This document shows, piece by piece, positions 45,226 through 54,705 of a DNA stretch of 64,000 bases (positions are counted from its first letter, which is position 1; each line of letters opens with the position of its first letter). This DNA comes from Antricoccus suffuscus. Lineage in GTDB: Bacteria; Actinomycetota; Actinomycetes; Mycobacteriales; Antricoccaceae. Location of the stretch: positions 310,001 through 374,000 of the forward strand of contig NZ_PVUE01000001.1 of NCBI RefSeq assembly GCF_003003235.1, read 5' to 3'. The notes below the pieces were generated by a model. It was not told the DNA's origin. It saw nothing but the letters and a program-made list of their open reading frames with translations, and did not search any database. A program made the translations under genes and the position numbers.

Positions 45226-46256
45226 GCGTCGTCAATGCGGACCGCGCGGCAACTATCGACCGCGGCCGCGATGTCGCGTTGCGCGTCAACGACCTGGTTG
45301 TCTCGTACGGGAGTGGACGTAACGCATTGCGTGCGGTCGATGGCGTGACGGTCGAGATCGAGCGTGGCAAGACACTCGGCGTTATCGGAGAGTCCGGGTC
45401 CGGGAAGTCGACCCTGGCGATGTCTATCGCGGGGCTGGTTCGGGCCGCGTCCGGAACCATCGAGCTGAGCACCGGTGGGAGCGAACTCCAACCAGCGGCG
45501 AAGTCGATCGGTCGTGATGGGTTCGTGCAGGTCATCTTCCAAGACCCGCTGCTTGCGTTGAGCCCGAGTATTCCGATTTGGAAGAGCGTGGTGGAGCCTC
45601 TCGTACCGTCCAAGCTCCGGATTCCGACCAAGTTGAAAACCAGGGCAGTGGAGCTTCTCGAGCGTGTTGGACTGAGCGCGGATCTCGCTGACCGACGACC
45701 AGCTCAGCTGTCCGGCGGGCAGCGCCAGCGAGTCACGATCGCCCGGGCGCTCGCGTCGAAGGCGCCGATCATCATGTGCGACGAGCCCGTGTCCGCGCTC
45801 GACATCTCATTGCAGGCCGGCGTACTGAGACTCCTGGACGAACTTCGGAAGGATGACGGGCTCACGTATCTGTTCATCTCGCACGATATGTCTTCAATAG
45901 CGCGCCTCGCCGATCAAGTTGGCGTCATGTACCTCGGTCAGCTCGTGGAGATCGGGCCGGTGAAAAGCATTCTTCGACGGCCAATGCATCCCTATACGAG
46001 CGCACTTATCAGTGCGATTCCGGTCGTCACGCTCGAGAAGCGAACCGATAAGCGAATGTTGTTGCCCGGCGAGATCCCGGATGGGCGCAACCCTCCGTCT
46101 GGATGCCGATTCCGCACGCGATGCCCATTCGCACAGCCGCTGTGCGCGCAGAAAGCACCGCCAATGCAGTTAGCAGACGAAGACTCCAGTCATCAAACCG
46201 CGTGCCACTACTGGCGCGAGATCCGCGACGGCGAACTGCAACCGCGATCCGCCTAA
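45222..46256 (+). CDS. Peptide-type ABC importer ATPase (DppF/OppF type)
   Basis: A 344-aa ATPase. Walker A GESGSGKST, signature LSGGQRQRVTIARALASKAP, Walker B IIMCDEPVSALD, H-loop ISHDMS, and C-terminal GCRFRTRCPFAQPLCAQKAP. ATG 45222 overlaps the previous gene's stop. The binding-protein gene follows after 49 bases. Confidence 0.9.
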   Translation: MSVVNADRAATIDRGRDVALRVNDLVVSYGSGRNALRAVDGVTVEIERGKTLGVIGESGSGKSTLAMSIAGLVRAASGTIELSTGGSELQPAAKSIGRDGFVQVIFQDPLLALSPSIPIWKSVVEPLVPSKLRIPTKLKTRAVELLERVGLSADLADRRPAQLSGGQRQRVTIARALASKAPIIMCDEPVSALDISLQAGVLRLLDELRKDDGLTYLFISHDMSSIARLADQVGVMYLGQLVEIGPVKSILRRPMHPYTSALISAIPVVTLEKRTDKRMLLPGEIPDGRNPPSGCRFRTRCPFAQPLCAQKAPPMQLADEDSSHQTACHYWREIRDGELQPRSA

Positions 46257-46305
46257 TCCTGCATTCCCTGTGTATCAACGACTTACTGCCCAAGAAGGAG
46301 ACCTG

Positions 46306-47886
46306 ATGGCCCACACGTTAAGAGGCGTTCCACGCCGAAAGCTCGCTCCCGTGATTGCGATGGCGGCGAGCGCGCTCACCGCATTAAGCGTGGTGTCATG
46401 TTCGTCGGGCGCCTCGGGGAGCACCGACACGGCCGCCAATAAGGACGCGACACTGAAGGTCGTCCAGGGCGCCACCCCAAACCAGTTCGACCCCTGTGGA
46501 ACGGCCAACGGCTCCGAGACAACCTCGATGAACTTGATTTACGCGCCGTTGATCCGGGGCAATCCGGCAACAGGCGAGCTGTCCCCGGGCCTCGCGACAA
46601 GCTGGAAATTCTCTGACGACTCGCTGTCGCTCACGCTGACCCTGCAGGAGGGCTTGACGTTCCAAGACGGCACCCCATTGAATGCTTCCACCGTCGCCGA
46701 AAGCCTCAACCAGTGCCTCGCGCTGGGAAGCCAGACCGTCGACGAGATCGAGAGTGTCAAGGCCGAGGGCACGAAGACGCTGGTCTTCCACCTCAATGCG
46801 CCCAATGCCGGCCTACCTGAGATCCTCTCCTCTCGGCTCGGGCTGATCGCATCGCCTGCGGCTCGCGAGAAGGAAGGTACGGCCTTTGGGTCGAAGCCCG
46901 TCGGTGCCGGACCGTTTACGCTCGAGACATTCACGCCCGGCTCGACCATCAGCCTCAAGAGGTGGACCGGCTACAAGGAGGCCGGAGTGCCGGCGCCGAA
47001 GGTCGCCGCTATAGAGATTTCGATCATTACCGATCCCTCCGCCCAAGTTGCTGCGTTGTCCGGCGGTCAGGCGGACTTCGCGTTCTCGCTTAACTCCACG
47101 GCGGCGAAGACCCTGAAAGACACGCCTGGCGTCACGTTCGATAGTTACCTCGGGGTGTCCGTGGCTGATCTGAATATCGACCGAAGCCACGGGCCGCTCG
47201 CCGACGTGCGGGTGCGCCAGGCCATCAGCTATGCGATTGATCGTAAGGCTCTTGCCGAAGTAGGCACCGACGGTCTGAGCGACGTTGGGTCCGTCCAGCC
47301 ATACCCGCCGGGCCATCCGTACTACGACAAGGGGCTGGCCTCGACGTACGACTACAACCCGAAAAAGGCGAAGCAGCTGCTGGCAGACGCCGGCTACCCC
47401 AATGGCTTGAAACTCAATGGGGTGGGTCTGGACGGCGCAATCTATGTCAACAACGGAATCGTGATCGCCGACCAGTTGGCAAAGGTTGGCATCGACGTGA
47501 CATTCGAGGCGAAGGCGCTCCCCGAGGCGACTAAGTCGTTCTATACCGATCACAAATACGATCTGATGTCGACCGGGATGAACTCCGGGCCAGACTGGTA
47601 CTCGATCTACCGGCGACTACTGACCACGTCGTCAGCGGGCAACGCAGGACACGTGCCCTTGGACGGCGGCAACGAGGCCGTCGCAGCCCTAGGCGCATCG
47701 AAAGACCAGGACGAGCTGAACGCCAATATCAAAGCAGCCAACAAGGTCTACCAGGCCGAGCTGCCGATCATCCCGCTCTTCTACAACCCGATCTCGGTCG
47801 CGTGGACCGACAAAGTCGACAATGCAAAGAGCGCTCTGGCGATCAACGGACAGCCCGATCTCGCTGCTCTCTCGATCAAGCAGTAG
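46306..47886 (+). CDS. ABC importer substrate-binding lipoprotein (SBP family 5)
   Basis: A 526-aa extracytoplasmic binding protein. It has a positively charged start (RGVPRRK), a hydrophobic stretch and lipobox VVSC with Cys at residue 32. Family 5 motifs include LATSWKFSDDSLSLTLTLQE, PVGAGPFTLE and DVRVRQAISYAIDRKAL. ATG 46306 follows AAGAAGGAG. Because the operon continues into CoA-transferase and acyl-CoA dehydrogenase genes, the ligand is probably a carboxylic acid or conjugate rather than a plain peptide; that is inference. Confidence 0.9.
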   Translation: MAHTLRGVPRRKLAPVIAMAASALTALSVVSCSSGASGSTDTAANKDATLKVVQGATPNQFDPCGTANGSETTSMNLIYAPLIRGNPATGELSPGLATSWKFSDDSLSLTLTLQEGLTFQDGTPLNASTVAESLNQCLALGSQTVDEIESVKAEGTKTLVFHLNAPNAGLPEILSSRLGLIASPAAREKEGTAFGSKPVGAGPFTLETFTPGSTISLKRWTGYKEAGVPAPKVAAIEISIITDPSAQVAALSGGQADFAFSLNSTAAKTLKDTPGVTFDSYLGVSVADLNIDRSHGPLADVRVRQAISYAIDRKALAEVGTDGLSDVGSVQPYPPGHPYYDKGLASTYDYNPKKAKQLLADAGYPNGLKLNGVGLDGAIYVNNGIVIADQLAKVGIDVTFEAKALPEATKSFYTDHKYDLMSTGMNSGPDWYSIYRRLLTTSSAGNAGHVPLDGGNEAVAALGASKDQDELNANIKAANKVYQAELPIIPLFYNPISVAWTDKVDNAKSALAINGQPDLAALSIKQ

Positions 47887-47896
47887 GGCATCGACA

Positions 47897-48955
47897 ATGC
47901 ATGCGATCGAGAAGACGGCGCCGCGACTGGTCGGGGGTGAACCGGCCGGTGCGGCGCCGGAAACCGGACAACCCGAAGATCCGGCAGAATCGAAAGGGTC
48001 GTCCCGCAAGATCGGGCGATTCGTTCTTCGGCGCCTTCTATTGTTCATCCCGACTGCGATCGGTGCGGGCTTTCTGACCTTCCTGCTCGTCAAGATCATC
48101 CCTGGCGGCCCTGCGTACGCGCGGCTGGGAGAGGACGCAACGCCGCAAGCCATAGCGGTGGTCGAAAAGCAACTGGGGCTGGACCGACCGTTTTTCGAGC
48201 AATTCTTCTCCTGGCTCGGCCGAGCGGTGACCGGTGACCTCGGAGAGTCCTTCCAGACCGGGCAACCAGTGATGGATCTGGTCAAGAACGCCCTGCCAGT
48301 CACCATCGAGCTAGTGCTCATCGGGATCGTGGCAACCGTACTTATCGCCATACCGATCGGCGTTTTTACCGCCAAACGAGCCGGACGGCCATCGGCAAAC
48401 TTCGTCAAGAGTGTTTCCGGCCTCGGTCTCGCGGTGCCTGACTTCTTCCTTGCTCTGTTGCTGATCGACCTCTTTGCGGTGTGGCTGGGCTGGTTCCCGC
48501 GGCTCGGTTACCCGCGGTTTACCGAAGACCCGCTGGGAAACCTCTATCACATAGTGCTTCCTGTGGTGCCGATGATTTTAGGAGGGTCTGCCATCGTCAT
48601 CCGGCAGGTCAGCGCCGCGATGATCGACGCGCTAGCGAGCGATCACACGCGAACAGCCCGGGCTATGGGGATCCCGGAACGGGTGGTGGTCTGGAAATAC
48701 GCATTTCGTGCTGCGATGCCCACCGTGCTCAATGTGGTTGCGCTTCTAGCGCTGGGGATGCTCGGCGCCACGCTCATCATCGAGAAGATCTTCGTGCTTC
48801 CCGGGATGGGAGGCACGTTGGTCAACGGTATCGCCGTACGTGACTACACGCTGATCCTCGGAATCGTGCTCATCTACGTCGTGATCGCGCTGCTGGTGAA
48901 CCTGATCGTCGACATCATCAGCGGAATCGTCAATCCTGCGACAAGGGGTGCATGA
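47897..48955 (+). CDS. ABC importer permease (DppB type)
   Basis: A 352-aa permease with an unusually long hydrophilic N-terminus of about 40 residues (rich in Pro, Glu and Gly) before the first helix FVLRRLLLFIPTAIGAGFL. It has IIPGGPAYARLG, the LGWFPRLGY stretch, the EAA loop RTARAMGIPERVVVWKYAFR and the late FVLPGMGGTLVNGI. ATG 47897 lies ten bases after the binding-protein stop. An upstream extension of the frame lies inside that gene and is not real. Confidence 0.9.
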   Translation: MHAIEKTAPRLVGGEPAGAAPETGQPEDPAESKGSSRKIGRFVLRRLLLFIPTAIGAGFLTFLLVKIIPGGPAYARLGEDATPQAIAVVEKQLGLDRPFFEQFFSWLGRAVTGDLGESFQTGQPVMDLVKNALPVTIELVLIGIVATVLIAIPIGVFTAKRAGRPSANFVKSVSGLGLAVPDFFLALLLIDLFAVWLGWFPRLGYPRFTEDPLGNLYHIVLPVVPMILGGSAIVIRQVSAAMIDALASDHTRTARAMGIPERVVVWKYAFRAAMPTVLNVVALLALGMLGATLIIEKIFVLPGMGGTLVNGIAVRDYTLILGIVLIYVVIALLVNLIVDIISGIVNPATRGA

Positions 48956-48956
48956 G

Positions 48957-49856
48957 ATGGATTCTGCAGTCGACACGGAACCCCGAAACTTTGGGGCGAC
49001 CAGGCGCTCGCGACGGCGTCCCAAGATCGGTCTGATTGTTGCGGTCGCCGTACTCGCTCTGGTATTGCTCGCGGCGATCTTTGCCCCTTGGGTCGCTCCG
49101 CACAGCCCTCTGACCAACGACCTTCCCAATCGTCTCGCGGGCCCGTCCGCGTCTCACTGGCTCGGCACCGACCAGTTCGGGCGGGACGTCCTCAGCCGGC
49201 TGATCTGGGGCGGGCGCAACGCGTTCGGTGGAGTTGCCATCGCGATCGGAGTGACACTCGTCGTGGGGATCCCCTGGGGCACGGTGGCTGGCTACTTCCC
49301 GAAGTACGTCGGCACTACGCTCATGCGCGTCGCCGACACCGTCATTGCCTTCCCGACGTTGGTCCTGGCGATCGCGATCACCGGTTCCCTCGGGGCCGGG
49401 CTGGTGACGTCGATGATCGCCATCGGGCTGGTCTTTTCGCCGAAGACCGCACAACTGACGCGCGCGGGTGTTCTCGCGCTACGTAGCCAGGAGTTCGTCC
49501 TGAGCGCGCGGCTCGGCCGGGTGCGGATGCCGATCATCGTGATCCGGCATATTTTGCCGATCGCGCTGCGCCCGGTCGTCGTACAAGTCACGATTTATAC
49601 CGGTCTCGCGTTTGTGATCCAGGGCGTGTTGGCGTTTCTCGGACTTGGTCCACAACGCCCGACACCAAGCTGGGGCAGCGATCTGTCTGATGGATACGCG
49701 CAAATACTGTCCTCGCCGGGGCAGATCATCGCACCTGGTCTTCTGCTCGGAATTGTGGTGATGTGCGTATATCGCGTGGGAGATGCACTTCGGGACCGGA
49801 TGAGTGCCGGTGCCCTTGATGATCAAGCTGCAAAGGATGAGGTCGTTGTCGCCTAA
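48957..49856 (+). CDS. ABC importer permease (DppC type)
   Basis: A 299-aa permease: first helix LIVAVAVLALVLLAAIFAPW, the SHWLGTDQFGRDVLSRLIWG motif, the EAA-type loop EFVLSARLGRVRMPIIVIRH and C-terminal GDALRDRM. ATG 48957 has AGGGG eight bases ahead; GTG 48948 is in frame and would overlap the preceding stop. Its last codons overlap the start region of the following CoA-transferase-like gene, which ties transport and metabolism into one message. Confidence 0.9.
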   Translation: MDSAVDTEPRNFGATRRSRRRPKIGLIVAVAVLALVLLAAIFAPWVAPHSPLTNDLPNRLAGPSASHWLGTDQFGRDVLSRLIWGGRNAFGGVAIAIGVTLVVGIPWGTVAGYFPKYVGTTLMRVADTVIAFPTLVLAIAITGSLGAGLVTSMIAIGLVFSPKTAQLTRAGVLALRSQEFVLSARLGRVRMPIIVIRHILPIALRPVVVQVTIYTGLAFVIQGVLAFLGLGPQRPTPSWGSDLSDGYAQILSSPGQIIAPGLLLGIVVMCVYRVGDALRDRMSAGALDDQAAKDEVVVA

Positions 49857-50955
49857 TACCCAGTCGCCACTGTCCGGGGTCGTTGTCCTCGACACGAGCG
49901 AAAGTATCGCCGGCCAGTACGCCGGACGCCTGCTTGCTATGCACGGCGCGGACGTACTACTCATGGAACCGCCGGGAGGCACCCGCACACGAACAATGAC
50001 TCCGCGTACTTCGGACGCTGACTCATATCTGTTCCGACATCTCAACCAGGGCAAGCGTTCGGTAGCACTCGACCCTTCGACTGACAGAGAACTTCTCCGC
50101 GGCCTGGTCAAGCGCGCCGACGTCATACTGCGCGGGCCTGACTCACCGCCGATGGGCTCGGTCCCGGACTCGGCGATCGACTGTGAGGTAAGGGATTTCC
50201 CGACCTCCGGACCGTATCGGGACTGGCAGGGCAGTGAGTTGATCCACTACGCGCTGAGCGGCACGATGAATGCCACCGGCGATATCACGCGCAAGCCGAT
50301 CTACGGCGTCGGCCGGCGATCGTCCTACGCAACCGGCACTTCGGCGTACATCACCGTCGTGTCGGCGCTGTGGGAGCGTCGCTCATCCGGCCGCGGGCAG
50401 CATGTAGAGGCGACGGTGTTCGAGTCCCTGGCGGCAATGGGGCAAAACCTGATTAGCCAGTACAGCTACAACGGCACCGCCGAGACGCGCGCGAAGTACC
50501 CCGGATTCCTTGCGATGCTTCAGTGCAAGGACGCATGGGTCATCATGTTCGCGATCAGGGGCTGGCCCACGATGTGCCGGGTCTTCGGGCTTGAGGAACT
50601 CATCGACGATCCGCGCTTCCTTACCTCAGGTGATCGCTTGGCGAACTGGGAAGCGGCAGTAGAGATGTTCCGCGGCCCGGCCAGCACGATGCTCGCCGAT
50701 GACGTCGTCGCCCAAGCGCAGGCCGGTCGAGTCAGCGCGGAACGGGTCAGCTCGCTGTCCGACCTTGTCGGATCGCAGCAGTGGTCCGCACGCAGCATGC
50801 TGCGCACCGTGCCATCCACCGACGGGCAACGCGAAGAGGTCGCGATGAGCCGGATCTTCACCAACTCCTCGGCAGACACAGAAGTGCGATTTGCCAGTCC
50901 CTGCTACGGAGACGACGTGGTGTTTGCGCAGTCAATTGCTGGGGAGTCGAAATGA
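49837..50955 (+). CDS. CaiB/BaiF class III CoA-transferase-like protein lacking the catalytic aspartate
   Basis: A protein of about 372 aa with the CaiB/BaiF fold: LSGVVVLDTSESIAGQYAGR, LFRHLNQGKRSVALD, ELIHYALSGTMNATGD and RRSSGRGQHVEATVFE. In active members a conserved Asp (Asp169 of formyl-CoA transferase) precedes the AG-rich helix; here the region reads GVGRRSSYATGTSAY and the Asp position appears to be Ser. The next gene keeps the Asp, so this may be a non-catalytic partner. The start is uncertain: ATG 49837, GTG 49804 and TTG 49846 are all in frame, and all overlap the permease gene or lie at its end. Confidence 0.85.
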   Translation: MRSLSPNTQSPLSGVVVLDTSESIAGQYAGRLLAMHGADVLLMEPPGGTRTRTMTPRTSDADSYLFRHLNQGKRSVALDPSTDRELLRGLVKRADVILRGPDSPPMGSVPDSAIDCEVRDFPTSGPYRDWQGSELIHYALSGTMNATGDITRKPIYGVGRRSSYATGTSAYITVVSALWERRSSGRGQHVEATVFESLAAMGQNLISQYSYNGTAETRAKYPGFLAMLQCKDAWVIMFAIRGWPTMCRVFGLEELIDDPRFLTSGDRLANWEAAVEMFRGPASTMLADDVVAQAQAGRVSAERVSSLSDLVGSQQWSARSMLRTVPSTDGQREEVAMSRIFTNSSADTEVRFASPCYGDDVVFAQSIAGESK

Positions 50956-52313
50956 TCGAACGAGTACGGACCGGGCCGCTAAGCGGCGTACGAGTCTTGG
51001 AGTTCTCTACGGCATGGGCCGGGCCGTACGCCGGTCGGGCGCTGGCTTTCCTCGGCGCCGAGGTCATCAAAATTGAGGCGCCGAACCATCCAGACTCCTG
51101 GCGTGGCACTCGGTCGGCGGGCGCACCGGTCTACTACCCCGAGCTCACGCCCGGCGAGTCGCCGCAAAATCGAAGCGTCCTGTTCAACTCGCAGAATATC
51201 GACAAACTGTCGATCGGGCTGAACCTCAAGTTGGACGGTGCCCTCGGTGTCATGTACAAATTGGTCGAGCAGGCTGACGTCGTACTGGCCAACTTCACGC
51301 CCGGCGTCCTCGACCGGCTCGGAATCGGCCACGCCGATCTGAGCAAGATCAACCCACGCATCATCGTCGTGGAGATGCCCGCATTCGGCCCGGGTGGTCC
51401 TATGGCGACGCACCAGGGTATGGGCAAGACTATGGAACCGGCAGCCGGAATGACCGCACTGATGGGTTACGGCGACGGCAAACCGGTGCTCACTGGCCCG
51501 GCGATCGTGGACCCCACTGGCGGTCTCAACGCGGTGTCGGCCACCGTCACCGCGCTGGAGCTGCGTGAGCGTACCGGCGTCGGCAGCAGGGTCGAGCTCG
51601 CTCAGGTCGAGGCCGCATCCCACTGGATCGGCGAGTTTGTCTTGGCCAACGCCGATACCGGGATCAACCCGACGCCGCAAGGCAATCGGGTTGACTACGC
51701 GGCGCCGCACGACGCGTTCGCCTGCGCCGGTGACGACGAATGGGTCGTGATCGCCGTTGAGGAGGCCGACCAATGGATGGCCCTGTGCCGCGCGATCGGT
51801 GATGCTGGGCTTGTCGACGACCCGAGATTTGCCACGTTGGAAGCACGTCTGGCACACCAGGACGAGCTGGACCCGATCATCGAGTCATGGACGGCGCGTC
51901 ACGGCAAATGGGAAGCCGCCGGTCTCCTCCAGTCCGTCGGCGTACCGGCGGCACCGGTGCTCGGTGGTGCTGAGATTGCCGAGAGCGAGGCGATGCGCGA
52001 AGCGGATGGGCTGATCGTCTCACTCAATCATTCGGCGGTCGGCACCCGTGACTACAGCGCCTTTGGATTCCGGCATGGCCGCACTCAAGGTGCGCATCGC
52101 TACGCCGCACCGCTGTTCGGTGAGCACAACGACGAGGTGTTGGGTGACCTTCTTGGATTTGATCCGACTGAGATCGCGGAGCTACGGGCATCGGGAGCAG
52201 TAGGGGATCGGCCTACCGCAGATACCGATACGCCGCGCACTGTCCAAACGACCGACGTGTCAGCCGCAGCCAGCGACGGGCATCTTGAGCCCGCAAAAGG
52301 AGGTCATGCATGA
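50952..52313 (+). CDS. CaiB/BaiF class III CoA-transferase, catalytic type
   Basis: A 453-aa CoA transferase. It opens LSGVRVLEFSTAWAGPYAGR, then LGAEVIKIEAP, LSIGLNLKLDGA and LIGxxHADLSKINPRII-like GIGHADLSKINPRIIVVEM. The catalytic Asp is present in LTGPAIVDPTGGLNAVSA. About 45 residues at the C-terminus (rich in Thr, Ala and Asp) exceed the normal core. ATG 50952 overlaps the preceding gene (ATGA) and follows GGGGAG. Together the two genes look like a heteromeric CoA transferase. Confidence 0.9.
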   Translation: MIERVRTGPLSGVRVLEFSTAWAGPYAGRALAFLGAEVIKIEAPNHPDSWRGTRSAGAPVYYPELTPGESPQNRSVLFNSQNIDKLSIGLNLKLDGALGVMYKLVEQADVVLANFTPGVLDRLGIGHADLSKINPRIIVVEMPAFGPGGPMATHQGMGKTMEPAAGMTALMGYGDGKPVLTGPAIVDPTGGLNAVSATVTALELRERTGVGSRVELAQVEAASHWIGEFVLANADTGINPTPQGNRVDYAAPHDAFACAGDDEWVVIAVEEADQWMALCRAIGDAGLVDDPRFATLEARLAHQDELDPIIESWTARHGKWEAAGLLQSVGVPAAPVLGGAEIAESEAMREADGLIVSLNHSAVGTRDYSAFGFRHGRTQGAHRYAAPLFGEHNDEVLGDLLGFDPTEIAELRASGAVGDRPTADTDTPRTVQTTDVSAAASDGHLEPAKGGHA

Positions 52314-53554
52314 GCACGACAGGTGCACCTTCGCCAATCGCGTACAGCGAGTCGGCGTTGTCGTTCCGCAAGGAGATCCGCATTTGGCTGGCCGATAACG
52401 CGCCCGACGAAGTCCGCGGCCTCCGTGTCCCGCGAGAGCCGTCACCCGAGATCGAAGCGGTGATCGCCCGGTGGGCGCAGACGCTCACCGAAGCGCGGCT
52501 CATGTGCGTCGCGTGGCCGGAAGAATACGGCGGCCGAGGACTCTCCGGCGTCGAGGTCGCGATCATGAACGAAGAGTTCGACCGGATCGACGTACCGCGA
52601 TTGACCCGTGGAATGGGCGAGTCGCTCGTCGGTCCGGCCATCATCGCGCACGCGACCCCCGAGCAAAAGCGGAGATTTCTACCGCCGATCATTTCCGGGG
52701 AACACGTCTACTGCCAAGGGTTCTCCGAGCCGGGCGCAGGATCGGACCTCGCCAGCCTGACGACCTCAGCGATCGTCGACGCCGACCGCCTCGTGATCAA
52801 TGGCCAGAAAGTATGGACCTCGGGGTTCTTCAAGGCGAACATGATCTTCACGCTGGTGCGCACCAATCCGGATGCGCCGAAACACCATGGAATCTCGTAT
52901 GTCCTTGTGCCGATCACCATCGACGGGAAGCCCAACGGCATCGAGTTTCGGCCGATCAACCGGATGACCGGACTGGCCCACTTCTCGGAGACGTTCTTCG
53001 CGGATGCGGTGGCGCCCCTGGACAACGTGATCGGTGGCCTCAACCACGGGTGGCAGACGGCGATGACCACGCTCGGCAGTGAGCGAGGCGCCAGTGCGAC
53101 GACCGCCCATCTGGCGTTCTTCCGCCGGTTCTGGCAGCTCGTCGGTCAGGTGCGGGCGCGCGGCCTCATCGACGATGTGCGGGTGCGAGAGCAACTTGCC
53201 TGGATGTATGCCGAGGCAGAGGTGCTGCGCTACACCGGTTTCCAACTCATGGCGACCCTTGCCAGTGGCAACACGCCAGGCGGCGCCGGCAATGGATCGA
53301 GCAACAAGATCCGGTGGTCGGAGTACGAACGCCGCATGGCCGAGATTGCGATGGACCTGCTCGGCCCGGACTCGCTGGTGGTCGGTCCCGGTTACGAACT
53401 CGATGAGTGGCAGGAGGAGTTTCTGGTCACCCGGTCCCACACGATCTGGGGCGGGACCGCAGAGGTGCAGCGAAACATCGTCGGTGAACGAGTCCTCGGC
53501 CTACCGAAAGATCCGCAGCCGATAAGCAGCACGACGCCGAGAGGTAACCAATGA
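52310..53554 (+). CDS. Acyl-CoA dehydrogenase (large-type subunit of a two-subunit enzyme)
   Basis: A 414-aa flavoprotein. FAD/substrate motifs are MCVAWPEEYGGRGLSGVEVA, YCQGFSEPGAGSDLASL and INGQKVWTSGF. The loop where medium-chain enzymes have YEGT reads SHTIWGGTAEVQRNI, so that glutamate is absent; a glutamate on helix G (TTLGSERGASA) could serve as base, as in isovaleryl-CoA dehydrogenase. ATG 52310 overlaps the CoA-transferase stop and has AAAGGAGG upstream, the best ribosome site in the region. It pairs with the next gene. Confidence 0.92.
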   Translation: MSTTGAPSPIAYSESALSFRKEIRIWLADNAPDEVRGLRVPREPSPEIEAVIARWAQTLTEARLMCVAWPEEYGGRGLSGVEVAIMNEEFDRIDVPRLTRGMGESLVGPAIIAHATPEQKRRFLPPIISGEHVYCQGFSEPGAGSDLASLTTSAIVDADRLVINGQKVWTSGFFKANMIFTLVRTNPDAPKHHGISYVLVPITIDGKPNGIEFRPINRMTGLAHFSETFFADAVAPLDNVIGGLNHGWQTAMTTLGSERGASATTAHLAFFRRFWQLVGQVRARGLIDDVRVREQLAWMYAEAEVLRYTGFQLMATLASGNTPGGAGNGSSNKIRWSEYERRMAEIAMDLLGPDSLVVGPGYELDEWQEEFLVTRSHTIWGGTAEVQRNIVGERVLGLPKDPQPISSTTPRGNQ

Positions 53555-54666
53555 CACTGGCGATCACGGACGAACAGAACGACCTGCGAGCGACGGTGCG
53601 CCGTTTCGTCGACCGTGAGCTATCACTCGACCGAGTGCGCGAGCTGATGGCGACGACCGAGGTGTTCGACCGCGACCTCTGGGTGCGGTTCGACACCGAC
53701 CTCGGGATACTCGGCCTGTCGATCCCCGAGGAGTACGGCGGCAGCGGCGCCGGACAGCAGGAACTCGGCTATGTCTTCGAGGAGTTCGGCCGGTCGCTCG
53801 TGCCGTCGCCACTGTTGGCAACTCATGGTCTTGCGGTACCGGCACTCCTCGCGAGTGCCGATGTGGCTGCGGCGCGGCGGATACTTCCCCAGATCGCTGT
53901 TGGATCCACGGTCGCGACCGTTGCCTGGATGGCGCCCGGGGGCGACTGGGTCGTGCTCGCCCCCGAAGTCGTGGGCACGCAGACCGCGGACGGATGGCGG
54001 CTGACCGGGCCGACGTCTTACGTGCTCGACGGGCTCAGTGCCGATGTACTGCTGATCGTCGCACGTACCGAGGACACCGTCAGTCTCTTCGCGGTGACGG
54101 ACGATGCGGCTGGAGTACGGCGTACGGCACTTCCGCCGCTGGATCAGACCCGCCCGTTAGCCAAGATCGAGCTGACCGAAGCTCCGGCAACCCTGATCGG
54201 CGAGTACGGCGATGGTGGGCGCATCCTCTCGACTGCGCTCGACTACGCCGGCACCTTGCTGGCCGCGGAAATGGTCGGTGGGGCACAGGCCTGCGTGGAC
54301 ATGAGCGTCGAATACGCCAAGGTCCGTGAGCAGTTCGGCCGACCCATCGGCTCTTTTCAGGCGATCAAGCACAAATGCGCCGAGATGTACGTCGCCGTCG
54401 AGGGCGCGCGCGCCGCCGCCTACTTCGCCATGTGGACGGCCACCGAAGACCCGACCGAACTGCCGCGCGTCGCGACGGTCGCAAAGTCAATGGCCGCCGA
54501 GGCGTACTTCCGCGCGGCGGCCGACAACGTCCAAATCCACGGCGGTATCGGGTTCACCTGGGAACACGATGCGCACCTGTATTTCAAGCGCGCCAAGGCA
54601 TCGATGCAGCTCTTTGGTGATGTCGGGGCGTACCGACGGCGGTTGGCCGACCGAATCGGCCTCTAG
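53551..54666 (+). CDS. Acyl-CoA dehydrogenase (second subunit of a two-subunit enzyme)
   Basis: A 371-aa relative of the upstream protein with weaker FAD motifs: LGILGLSIPEEYGGSGAGQQ, the Arg-containing VREQFGRPIGSFQAIKHKCA and the end NVQIHGGIGFTWEHDAHLYF. The central GSDL motif of full dehydrogenases is missing (a VATVAWMAPGGDWV stretch replaces it), as in one subunit of alpha2-beta2 enzymes such as FadE26-FadE27 of Mycobacterium tuberculosis. ATG 53551 overlaps the preceding stop. Confidence 0.9.
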   Translation: MTLAITDEQNDLRATVRRFVDRELSLDRVRELMATTEVFDRDLWVRFDTDLGILGLSIPEEYGGSGAGQQELGYVFEEFGRSLVPSPLLATHGLAVPALLASADVAAARRILPQIAVGSTVATVAWMAPGGDWVVLAPEVVGTQTADGWRLTGPTSYVLDGLSADVLLIVARTEDTVSLFAVTDDAAGVRRTALPPLDQTRPLAKIELTEAPATLIGEYGDGGRILSTALDYAGTLLAAEMVGGAQACVDMSVEYAKVREQFGRPIGSFQAIKHKCAEMYVAVEGARAAAYFAMWTATEDPTELPRVATVAKSMAAEAYFRAAADNVQIHGGIGFTWEHDAHLYFKRAKASMQLFGDVGAYRRRLADRIGL

Positions 54667-54705
54667 ACGAGCTAACGAACAGATCGCTACCGAGAGGGAG
54701 ACAGA

